Shown piece after piece: positions 25,789-33,272 of a stretch of 64,000 nt of DNA (positions are counted from its first letter, which is position 1; each line of letters opens with the position of its first letter). This DNA is from Oxalobacter paeniformigenes. GTDB taxonomy: Bacteria; Pseudomonadota; Gammaproteobacteria; Burkholderiales; Burkholderiaceae_D. The DNA is taken from NCBI RefSeq assembly GCF_027158465.1, contig NZ_JAMKYL010000001.1, forward strand, positions 798,540-862,539, given 5' to 3'. The position numbers and the translations under genes were made by a program. The notes under the pieces are model-generated. The model made no database searches. It was not told the origin of the DNA and worked only from the letters and a program-made list of their open reading frames with translations.

Positions 25789-27102
25789 ATGCCATTTACC
25801 GAACTCGCCTCGTTTCTCCAGGCACAGTCCGAACCGCATATTCTTTTCGATACCCAATACCGGATCATCGCGGTCAATCAGGCTTTCCGAAAATACTGCA
25901 ATCCACAAACATCCGTGATCGGAAGAACCTGTTATGAAGTGTCGCACAACTACGACATGCCCTGCGACCGCTCCGGCGAAACCTGTCCACTGGCGAAAAG
26001 CCGGCGATCCGGCAAGACAGAACGTGTCCTGCACATGCACCATACCCCCAACGGCGAGGAATATGTCAGTATCGAACTGACTCCCGTCAAAAACGAATCC
26101 GGGGAAATCACCTGTTTCGTGGAAAAAATCGAACCGGTCAAGATGGCCAAGGGCATCACCGAAAGAAACAGCCTGCAAGGCCAATCCCCGTCTTTCGAGC
26201 ATATGATGCACCAGATCGGAAAAGCCGCGTCCGCCGACATCAGCATCCTGTTGTACGGCGAATCGGGCACCGGCAAAGAACTGGTCGCGCAGGCCATTCA
26301 TCGCGCCGGCAAACGGGCCGCGAAACCGTTTATCGTGGTGGACTGTTCCGGTATTTCTGAAACCTATTTCGAAACCGAATTGTTCGGACAGGAAAAAGGG
26401 GCATTTTCAAAGACCGGTTCTGCCAAAAAAGGACTGGTCGATGCAGCCGATGGCGGAACCCTGTTTCTGGACGAAGTCGGTGACTTGCCCCTGTCGATGC
26501 AATCGAAACTGCTGCGCCTGCTCGAGACGGGAGCCTACCGCCGCCCGGGCTCGGCAGACCCTCGCCGTGCGGATATCCGGATCATTTCGGCCACCAGCCA
26601 TGACCTGAAACAGAAAGCCGATGCTGGCCTGTTCCGTAAAGACCTTTATTACCGGCTCGACATTTTTCCGATTCATGTTCCTCCCCTGCGGGATCGCCTG
26701 GAAGACATTCCCCTGCTGGTGACCTCGCTGCTGAAAAAAATGGCCCCCGAACGCAACCTGAGGGTCTCGCCTGAAGCCATGTACCGCCTGCAAACTTACC
26801 CGTATCCCGGTAATGTCCGCGAATTGCGCAACTTTCTCGAACGTGCCTGCCTGTTGTGTGACGACAGTGACATCACGCCCGAACATCTTCTGATACCGGA
26901 AGACACCACTTCGGCCGACACTATAGTCCCGGCCAACTTCGCATCACAACAAGCCAGTCTCAGACAGATACTCGCCACTTTCAGGGGTAACCGCAAAAAG
27001 CTCGCCGCCATGCTCGGTATCAGCGAACGTACGCTTTACCGTCGCCTCGCCGAACTGCACAACATACCGGACAGTGAGAAATCCGGACACGATGAAACAT
27101 GA
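25789..27102 (+). CDS. PAS-AAA+-Fis enhancer-binding-type regulator with altered GAFTGA loop
   Basis: A 437-residue regulator. An N-terminal PAS domain (about 10-118) holds Cys48, His53, Cys59 and Cys66 in the pattern CYE..H....PC......CPL. A sigma-54-type AAA+ domain follows, with Walker A GESGTGKE (157-164) and Walker B GGTLFLDEVG (222-231), then a C-terminal Fis helix-turn-helix (KLAAMLGISERTLYRRL). The sigma-54 contact loop reads GAFSKT (204-209) instead of GAFTGA, so sigma-54 activation is uncertain. GTAGAGG precedes the ATG. It lies directly upstream of frc, and TGGCAG repeats precede it. Confidence 0.88.
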   Translation: MPFTELASFLQAQSEPHILFDTQYRIIAVNQAFRKYCNPQTSVIGRTCYEVSHNYDMPCDRSGETCPLAKSRRSGKTERVLHMHHTPNGEEYVSIELTPVKNESGEITCFVEKIEPVKMAKGITERNSLQGQSPSFEHMMHQIGKAASADISILLYGESGTGKELVAQAIHRAGKRAAKPFIVVDCSGISETYFETELFGQEKGAFSKTGSAKKGLVDAADGGTLFLDEVGDLPLSMQSKLLRLLETGAYRRPGSADPRRADIRIISATSHDLKQKADAGLFRKDLYYRLDIFPIHVPPLRDRLEDIPLLVTSLLKKMAPERNLRVSPEAMYRLQTYPYPGNVRELRNFLERACLLCDDSDITPEHLLIPEDTTSADTIVPANFASQQASLRQILATFRGNRKKLAAMLGISERTLYRRLAELHNIPDSEKSGHDET

Positions 27103-27111
27103 CAGACACAC

Positions 27112-27139
27112 TTGATTTAAATGGCCTATTGAGTAAAAT
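27112..27139 (+). promoter_or_regulatory. candidate sigma-70 promoter of frc
   Basis: TTGATT (27112-27117) and TAAAAT (27134-27139) are separated by 16 bp, immediately after the regulator stop. This would give a leader of about 170 bases for frc. Other promoters nearer the gene cannot be excluded. Confidence 0.35.
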
Positions 27140-27211
27140 ATAGGGGCTATACATAAAGCTTGCTTCATTTTGAGATGTTATGCGAAGTGTTAGCAATCCA
27201 AAGTTAGTACC

Positions 27212-27243
27212 TTCAGCCCTTTAAGGGTGAACTTTTTCTTTTT
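27212..27243 (+). terminator. terminator or attenuator hairpin in the frc leader
   Basis: TTCA-G-CCC / GGG-TGAA folds into a 7-bp stem with one bulged G and a TTTAA loop. It is followed by CTTTTTCTTTTT. It lies 110 bases after the regulator stop and 75 bases before frc. It may simply end the regulator transcript, or it may attenuate frc if the promoter is at 27112. Confidence 0.5.
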
Positions 27244-27318
27244 GGGCGCCTCCAAAGGGAGATACGACCAGGGAGAACAAAACCAAAAGTTGTACCAACG
27301 ACAAGGAAATGAGAAATT

Positions 27319-28605
27319 ATGACTAAACCATTAGATGGAATTAACGTGCTCGACTTTACCCACGTTCAGGCAGGTCCTGCCTGTACGCAGATGATGGGTT
27401 TCCTGGGCGCAAACGTCATCAAGATCGAACGTCGCGGTTCCGGCGATATGACTCGTGGCTGGCTGAGAGACAAACCAAATGTTGACTCCCTGTACTTCAC
27501 GATGTTCAACTGCAACAAGCGTTCGATCGAACTGGACATGAAGACCCCGGAAGGCAAGGAACTGCTGGAAACCATGATCAAGCGTTCCGACGTCATGGTC
27601 GAAAACTTTGGTCCGGGCGCTCTGGATCGTATGGGCTTCACCTGGGAACGCATCCAGGAACTGAACCCACGTGTCATTCTGGCTTCCGTCAAGGGTTATG
27701 CAGAAGGCCACGCCAACGAACACCTGAAAGTTTATGAAAACGTTGCACAGTGCTCCGGCGGTGCAGCTGCGACCACCGGTTTCTGGGATGGTCCTCCGAC
27801 TGTTTCCGGCGCCGCTCTGGGTGACACCAACTCCGGTATGCACCTGTTGATCGGTATCCTGGCTGCTCTGGAAATGCGTCACAAAACCGGCCGTGGTCAG
27901 AAAGTTGCCGTTGCTATGCAGGACGCAGTTCTCAACCTGTGCCGTATCAAACTGCGTGACCAGCAGCGTCTGGAAAGAACCGGTATCCTGGCTGAATACC
28001 CGCAGGCTCAGCCGAACTTTGCATTCGACAGAGACGGCAACCCGCTGTCCTTCGAAAACATCCACTCCGTACCGCGTGGCGGTAACGCAGGTGGCGGCGG
28101 CCAGCCTGGCTGGATGCTGAAATGTAAAGGTTGGGAAACCGATGCTGACTCCTACGTTTACTTCACCATCGCTGCCAACATGTGGCCACAGATCTGCGAC
28201 ATGATCGACAAGCCGGAATGGAAAGACGACCCGAACTACAACACCTTCGAAGGTCGTGTCGACAAGCTGATGGACATCTTCTCCTTCATCGAAACCAAGT
28301 TCGCTGACAAGGACAAATTCGAAGTTACCGAATGGGCTGCCCAGTACGGCATTCCATGCGGCCCGGTTATGTCCCTGAAAGAACTGGCTCACGATCCGTC
28401 CCTGCGTAAAGTCGGTACGGTCGTTGAAGTTGTCGACGAAGTTCGTGGTAACCATCTGACCGTTGGCGCTCCGTTCAAATTCTCCGGATTCAAACCGGAC
28501 ATCACCCGTGCTCCGCTGCTGGGTGAACACACCGATGAAATCCTGAAAGAACTGGGCTGCGACGAAGCCAAGATCAAAGAACTGCATGCAAAACAGGTAG
28601 TTTGA
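27319..28605 (+). CDS. frc: formyl-CoA:oxalate CoA-transferase
   Basis: A 428-residue class III CoA-transferase that moves CoA from formyl-CoA to oxalate, the entry step of oxalate catabolism. The product oxalyl-CoA is decarboxylated by Oxc, which is not in this window. Catalytic Asp169 lies in GAALGDTNSG, the glycine loop in GGNAGGGGQPGW, and CoA-binding ANVIKIERRG near residue 31. Length and sequence correspond closely, from memory, to the O. formigenes enzyme, with scattered substitutions that point to a related species or strain. Codon use is strongly biased to CTG, GGT, CGT and AAA, unlike the neighbours, as expected for an abundant protein. AAGGAA precedes the ATG. Confidence 0.97.
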   Translation: MTKPLDGINVLDFTHVQAGPACTQMMGFLGANVIKIERRGSGDMTRGWLRDKPNVDSLYFTMFNCNKRSIELDMKTPEGKELLETMIKRSDVMVENFGPGALDRMGFTWERIQELNPRVILASVKGYAEGHANEHLKVYENVAQCSGGAAATTGFWDGPPTVSGAALGDTNSGMHLLIGILAALEMRHKTGRGQKVAVAMQDAVLNLCRIKLRDQQRLERTGILAEYPQAQPNFAFDRDGNPLSFENIHSVPRGGNAGGGGQPGWMLKCKGWETDADSYVYFTIAANMWPQICDMIDKPEWKDDPNYNTFEGRVDKLMDIFSFIETKFADKDKFEVTEWAAQYGIPCGPVMSLKELAHDPSLRKVGTVVEVVDEVRGNHLTVGAPFKFSGFKPDITRAPLLGEHTDEILKELGCDEAKIKELHAKQVV

Positions 28606-28626
28606 TAGACTCTGGTTCCATCGAGG

Positions 28627-28656
28627 AAATGGCGCTCTCCGGAGCGCCATTTTTTA
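28627..28656 (+). terminator. rho-independent terminator of frc
   Basis: A 9-bp stem with core GGCGCTC/GAGCGCC and loop TCCG is followed by six T residues (counting the last stem base), 20-odd bases after the frc stop codon. This indicates a monocistronic transcript. Confidence 0.92.
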
Positions 28657-28794
28657 TTGCCTGTCCCGTCGGCCTTCTCCAGGCTTTCTTGCTCTTTCAA
28701 CCAAATCGCAAACAAAAACACGTCCCGGCATAAAATCTGCTGACATGTCGCCATCGGCGATATCACCCTTTTCACTTCCTTCAATCGGCATATG

Positions 28795-28825
28795 ACTGCC
28801 AAATAACTGCCAAATACTGCCAAAC
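28795..28825 (+). repeat. three direct repeats ACTGCCAAAT (candidate upstream activator sites)
   Basis: ACTGCCAAAT is found at 28795-28804 and 28806-28815, and ACTGCCAAAC at 28816-28825. The 10-11-bp spacing puts all three on one face of the helix. They end 26 bp before a sigma-54-type promoter. The motif is the complement of the TGGCAGT repeats upstream of the regulator at 25789. Confidence 0.65.
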
Positions 28826-28851
28826 ATTACCTTTTTGACATGAAATAACAG

Positions 28852-28867
28852 TGGAACACAGAATGCA
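28852..28867 (+). promoter_or_regulatory. sigma-54-type (-24/-12) promoter
   Basis: TGGAACACAGAATGCA matches the TGGCAC-N5-TTGCA consensus at the invariant GG and GC with exact 10-base spacing. It serves the metallo-hydrolase gene starting at 29005, giving a leader of about 125 bases. The 28657-29004 stretch contains no gene, only this promoter and the repeats. Confidence 0.6.
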
Positions 28868-29004
28868 GTTCATTCAAAAAAATCGTCAACTCGTTGATTT
28901 TTAAAAGATTACCATCTCTTAAAATAATCATTGAAGATATTGAAGTTTCATGGATAAAATGGTGTTTCGAAGCGGTATGACTTCACTTTAACGGAATAAC
29001 CATC

Positions 29005-29949
29005 ATGTCAAACGCAACAACTGAAAAACAATCCGATTGCAGCCAGCAGCCTTCGAGCATTACGCTGCTCGTCGACAACAAGGCCGGCGAAGGCCTTGAA
29101 TGTGTTCATGGTTTTGCTGCATGGATCAAGATTCGTGACCGGCGTATTCTTTTCGATACCGGTCAAAAAGATGTCATTCTGAAAAATTCCGAACGTCTGG
29201 GCATCAATCTCGCCGATGCAGAAGTACTGGTATTAAGTCACGGCCATGATGACCATACGGACAATCTGGCCGACTTTTATGCCATAAACCCCAAGGCACC
29301 GATGTATTGCGGACGCAATATCGATGCAGACCGTTTCTGTTGCCGCCCTGGAGAACAGGCCCTGAACTGGTCCCCTCCTCCGAGTGCCAAAAAGATTTTC
29401 GAAACGCTTCCGCCGGAACAGAAACACGTACTCGACAAACCGCATTACCTGTTGCCGGGCGTAGCCATTACCGGCCCGGTTCCCCGTCTGACGACTTTCG
29501 AGGATGTGGGCGACGCCCTCTTCCTGGATTTCGAAGGCAGCAAACCTGATCCGGTATCCGATGACATGTCGATGTGGTTCGAAACGGATAAAGGACTTGT
29601 CATCCTTCTGGGATGCTGCCATTCCGGCATCGTCAACACAGTCAACTATATCCGCAAGGTCAGCGGTATCGAAAAAATCTCCGGCATCGTCGGTGGCATG
29701 CATCTGATCCGCGCTTCGAAGGAACGGATGGACAAAACCCTCGAAGCCATGAAGAGCTGGAATATGGACTTCCTGATCCCCTGCCACTGTACCGGCGACA
29801 ATGCCATGCAGCAGATGAAAGACTATCTGGGCGACATCGTCACTTTCGGACATACCGGTACCGTGATCGCACTGGGTGAACTGCCGAGAAAACAGGAAGG
29901 CGATTATTCGATGTGCCGTCGCCAAACCTGTGGATGTGGCTGTGCCTGA
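29005..29949 (+). CDS. MBL-fold metallo-hydrolase with Cys-rich tail
   Basis: A 314-residue metallo-beta-lactamase-fold protein. The metal site HxHxDH is H79-G-H81-D82-D83-H84, with further ligands in GCCHSGIVN, GGMHL and IPCHCTG. The subfamily resembles archaeal/bacterial MptA-like or DHPPP-ribosyl phosphate synthase-like hydrolases, but the true substrate is unknown. The C-terminus ends in CRRQTCGCGCA, four cysteines in eleven residues, which is unusual and could bind a metal or serve as a redox tail. Likely driven by the sigma-54-type promoter at 28852. Confidence 0.82.
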   Translation: MSNATTEKQSDCSQQPSSITLLVDNKAGEGLECVHGFAAWIKIRDRRILFDTGQKDVILKNSERLGINLADAEVLVLSHGHDDHTDNLADFYAINPKAPMYCGRNIDADRFCCRPGEQALNWSPPPSAKKIFETLPPEQKHVLDKPHYLLPGVAITGPVPRLTTFEDVGDALFLDFEGSKPDPVSDDMSMWFETDKGLVILLGCCHSGIVNTVNYIRKVSGIEKISGIVGGMHLIRASKERMDKTLEAMKSWNMDFLIPCHCTGDNAMQQMKDYLGDIVTFGHTGTVIALGELPRKQEGDYSMCRRQTCGCGCA

Positions 29950-30117
29950 TAATGGAGATGCGATAGTCAGTGGAAAATTCCGTGCCGGATGGCAACCTGA
30001 ACGTTTATCACTCTCATGCTTTCCGGAACGACTTCAGATAATGACCTGTAACATATAAATGGCTGAATCCTTGTCGCAGCCGATTTATATTTCCGGCACG
30101 GAATCCTTCCCGACAGC

Positions 30118-30147
30118 AAAAAAGCCGACATGATGTCGGCTTTTTTG
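30118..30147. terminator. bidirectional terminator between convergent genes
   Basis: GCCGACATGATGTCGGC is flanked by at least six A on the left and six T on the right. It terminates both the metallo-hydrolase gene and the leftward AAA ATPase gene. Confidence 0.92.
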
Positions 30148-30160
30148 TTTCCAAAAACTT

Positions 30161-31801
30161 TTACCGTCTTCCCCTGAACACGGCACACTGGTGAAACGCT
30201 TCCAGAGACACGGGTTCATTGCAGCTGCTGCACAAACGGCTGGTCAGTTTCAGCAATTCCTTGATATCGCGTCCTGTCGAATTCGGGAAATCGCGTACCA
30301 GATCGGCAACCAGTTCATCGGACAGCTTGACCTGGAACTGTTCCGACAGGGACTTCCACAAACGTATCGCATCGTCCTTCGGCGGTACTTCATAACGGAT
30401 CACGGCGATACATCGCGAGAGAATCGCATCGTCCACATCATCGACACGGTTCGTCGTCATGAACAGGAGACCATCGAAATATTCGAGCGTCCTGAGAAAT
30501 TCCGCCACGATCGCATTATGCTGCAAATCATTGTCGCGACGGCGGATATACACGTCCGCTTCGTCGATCAGCAAAATCGAATCCCAACGCGCGGCACGCC
30601 GCAAGACTGAAGAAAGTGCAGCTTCGACGCTTTCTGCCGATGTTCCCAGCTGCCCTGAATGGACACGGTACAAGGGTTTTCCGACGACTTCGGAATACAC
30701 TTCGGCCGTCAGGGTCTTGCCCAGACCGGCGGCCCCCATACACAAAATGGTGGTTCCTCCCGACTTGCCCTCGATAATGTCATCGGTCAGGATATCGGAA
30801 TGTGCCGTCAGGATATCGATCAGCTTGCGGTGTTCCGGCGGCAAAATCAGCTTGGTTTTCAGTTCTGGTCTGTACTGGTATTCTTCCAGGTTCTGGACAT
30901 GTACCCAGCAATTCTGGTGCAGTTCCAGATGGAACATATGCAGATAGCAATGAATCGGAATCTCTCCGGATGTCGCATTGACGATGGTTTTCTTGTTGGA
31001 ATGCGTTTCGATACGACGTTCGATGATTTCTTCATCATTGACGCACTTGACCGAAGTTCCTGGAGAAATCCTGAAAAATTCCAGATTCTTGACCAGACGG
31101 TTTTCCCCTTCACTGATCAGAAAACCCGAATTTTTCGCACGGAACTGTTTTCCGTAAAACGGCTGGTAATTGGCGAAATCACGTCTGTGTTTTTCGTATT
31201 CTTCCTTGAATTCAGGACATTCCTTGTAATAGCCCTTTCTGGCCAGCAATTCCGGAATGGAGAGTTTTCCCATTTCACGCTGGTAAAACAGGATAGCGCT
31301 CGTCATACCGGTACGCCACTGATCCGGCGCTGCGTTATCGACATATCCCGTCGCGGCAATCGTATTGGCCAATAACTGGATACAGACATAAGGCAGTCCC
31401 GGCATCCCTTCTTCCCGTGGCACATATTCAATACTTTCGATCAGCCATGGCAAGAGGACACCATCCCGATTGCGACGATACAGCCAGCCGTCGATGGCAT
31501 CGGTCGACAAATATGCCTGCAATGCCGGAATCAGCCAGTCGATATTGGAGACGACAGGTGTACTGAATTTTTCCCTTTCGACATTGCGTGCAGCGATCAG
31601 CTGAAAATACAGGGCTTTGTCCTCCATTTGTTCAGCCATCCGCCACAGCTGTTTCATCGATTCTTCATCGAAGATATGATCAGGTACCAGAATACGGCCG
31701 TTGGTCATCGCATGTGACGACAGACGCTGTGCCAGTTCGGTTTCCTTGCCGACATGGGCAAGCAAATCATTAACCTGGGAAACGGAAAGATCAAATTCCA
31801 T
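30161..31801 (-). CDS. AAA family ATPase with long uncharacterised N-terminal region
   Basis: A 546-residue protein. About 340 N-terminal residues match nothing I recognise. A C-terminal AAA+ module follows, with Walker A GAAGLGKT (356-363), Walker B LLIDEAD (410-416), sensor-1 TTNR (449-452) and a helical lid. The AAA part resembles FtsH/BCS1-type classical AAA proteins. No membrane helix or protease domain is seen, so it may be a remodelling ATPase for a partner protein. The ATG at 31801 is taken; a TTG at 31813 is possible. Confidence 0.8.
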   Translation of the reverse strand: MEFDLSVSQVNDLLAHVGKETELAQRLSSHAMTNGRILVPDHIFDEESMKQLWRMAEQMEDKALYFQLIAARNVEREKFSTPVVSNIDWLIPALQAYLSTDAIDGWLYRRNRDGVLLPWLIESIEYVPREEGMPGLPYVCIQLLANTIAATGYVDNAAPDQWRTGMTSAILFYQREMGKLSIPELLARKGYYKECPEFKEEYEKHRRDFANYQPFYGKQFRAKNSGFLISEGENRLVKNLEFFRISPGTSVKCVNDEEIIERRIETHSNKKTIVNATSGEIPIHCYLHMFHLELHQNCWVHVQNLEEYQYRPELKTKLILPPEHRKLIDILTAHSDILTDDIIEGKSGGTTILCMGAAGLGKTLTAEVYSEVVGKPLYRVHSGQLGTSAESVEAALSSVLRRAARWDSILLIDEADVYIRRRDNDLQHNAIVAEFLRTLEYFDGLLFMTTNRVDDVDDAILSRCIAVIRYEVPPKDDAIRLWKSLSEQFQVKLSDELVADLVRDFPNSTGRDIKELLKLTSRLCSSCNEPVSLEAFHQCAVFRGRR

Positions 31802-31837
31802 ATGACAAACCAATCTGAAGCATAAATGTTACAGGTC

Positions 31838-31865
31838 AGCCATAAAAGGAAACCCTTTTATGGCT
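31838..31865. repeat. perfect 12-bp inverted repeat upstream of the AAA gene
   Basis: AGCCATAAAAGG and CCTTTTATGGCT flank AAAC. On the lower strand the promoter of the AAA gene should lie on or just after it, so it may be an operator; as RNA it would be a stable hairpin. Confidence 0.55.
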
Positions 31866-31897
31866 GTCTTTACGATTACGTCATCCAGCCGGCAAGC

Positions 31898-31926
31898 TGA
31901 AGCCAGCATGATATATGCTGGCTTCA
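31898..31926 (-). terminator. 12-bp hairpin after the deacetylase-family gene
   Basis: TGAAGCCAGCAT and ATGCTGGCTTCA with a 5-base loop begin 25 bases beyond the leftward stop codon at 31951. No T-run follows on the lower strand, so it is a 3'-end hairpin or weak terminator. Confidence 0.5.
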
Positions 31927-31950
31927 CAGACAGACCGTATGACTCGTGGG

Positions 31951-33261
31951 TCATTCGTCGACCAGATACAGGTCTTTGTCCTTGTCCTGCAAAAAGACCT
32001 GTGCGTAGCCTTCCTTCTTGCCCTGTTCGAACTGCTGTTCACCCCACTTGCGGCAGGCATCGCAGGCATAGCGCGGAATCTGGATAGCCTTGATATGGCT
32101 GTGCCGTCCGGTATCGGCCTGCGAATCGATCACGACGGCGCCCCCGCAATCCGGACACGTTCTGAGCGTTTCGGTCTGTGTTTCGCGGATGTAATCGGTA
32201 TCGTAGAAGATACTGCGGTTGCGACGGTGGAAAGGCTGGTTCGGATACGCCTTGCGTTTGAGCGCTTCCTTGTTCTTCCAGTTTTCCAGCGTGTAATCTT
32301 TCAGTTGCTTGAGATAATTGGTGATGTGTGGCGACTGGATCTGGTTGCGCGGATTATAGTCCGGTTCCTTGATATGACTGTAGTCGAGCCCCGCCATCGC
32401 CAGAATGATACCGGTATTGATGTACGGCAACGCGCTTTCGATGGAATAGCCGCCTTCCAGCACAGCCAGATCGGGTTTCAGACGATCGTTCAGGATCGCA
32501 TAACCCTGCGCCGTGAACTTCATGTTCGTGATCGGGTCGGAATAATGGTTGTCCTGGCCGGCCGAATTGACGATCAGATCAGGCTTGAAATCGTCAAGCA
32601 ACGGCATGACGATATTGTCCAGCGTGTAAAGGAAACCTTCCTCGCACGTTTCCGGCGGCATCGGCAAATTGACGATGGTACCGTAGGCATTCGGACCACC
32701 GGCTTCATCGGGGAATCCCGAACCTGGATACAGGGTACGGCCATCCTGATGCATGGAAATAAACAGGGTATTGGGATCATGCCAGAAAATATCCTGTGAA
32801 CCGTCACCATGGTGGCAGTCGGTATCGACAACGGCGATACGTTTCACACCGTATTTGTGGCGGATATATTCGATCATGATCGCTTCCATGTTCAGCGTAC
32901 AGAAACCGCGGCTGCCATGGACGACGCGCATGGAATGGTGTCCGCAAGGACGCACCAGCGCAAAGGCATTGTCCACTTCACCGGTCAGCACCTTGTCAGC
33001 TGCCGTCAGCGTACCGCCCACCGAAATCAGGTGGGAAGTGTGGACGATTTCGTCAATGCCGGGAACGCAAAAATGCACCCGATTGATATCGGCCGGAGTC
33101 GCCAGATCAGGCTTGTATTCCTTGATATTGTCGAAGTCCAGAAGACCTTCCTCGACAACCTGATCCTGTGTGTAAAGAAGACGTTCTTCACGTTCCGGAT
33201 GGGTCGGCGTGATCGCGTAGTCGAACGCCGGGAAAAAAACCAGTCCTGTTTTCTTTTTCAC
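31951..33261 (-). CDS. histone deacetylase family protein with C-terminal zinc ribbon
   Basis: A 436-residue arginase-fold deacetylase. Active-site residues are His108-His109 (RPCGHHSM), the zinc ligands Asp148 and His150 (VVDTDCHHGDG) and Asp237 (SAGQDNHYSDP), and the catalytic tyrosine in LEGGYSIES. Bacterial members deacetylate acetylpolyamines, acetoin-related substrates or proteins. The C-terminus adds CPDCGG...CDAC, a probable zinc ribbon not usual for the family. It starts at a GTG (33261) with AGAGG upstream, 11 bases after the hydantoinase-like gene, so the two form an operon. Confidence 0.85.
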   Translation of the reverse strand: MKKKTGLVFFPAFDYAITPTHPEREERLLYTQDQVVEEGLLDFDNIKEYKPDLATPADINRVHFCVPGIDEIVHTSHLISVGGTLTAADKVLTGEVDNAFALVRPCGHHSMRVVHGSRGFCTLNMEAIMIEYIRHKYGVKRIAVVDTDCHHGDGSQDIFWHDPNTLFISMHQDGRTLYPGSGFPDEAGGPNAYGTIVNLPMPPETCEEGFLYTLDNIVMPLLDDFKPDLIVNSAGQDNHYSDPITNMKFTAQGYAILNDRLKPDLAVLEGGYSIESALPYINTGIILAMAGLDYSHIKEPDYNPRNQIQSPHITNYLKQLKDYTLENWKNKEALKRKAYPNQPFHRRNRSIFYDTDYIRETQTETLRTCPDCGGAVVIDSQADTGRHSHIKAIQIPRYACDACRKWGEQQFEQGKKEGYAQVFLQDKDKDLYLVDE

Positions 33262-33272
33262 GAAAGCCTCTT

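Noticed and set aside
27331..28650. 439-codon open frame antisense to frc
   Set aside because: Product of the strong codon bias of frc; low-complexity FDTQ-type sequence with no family.
28795..28825. Short repeats as a CRISPR array
   Set aside because: Units are 10-11 bp with no spacers; they fit activator binding sites.
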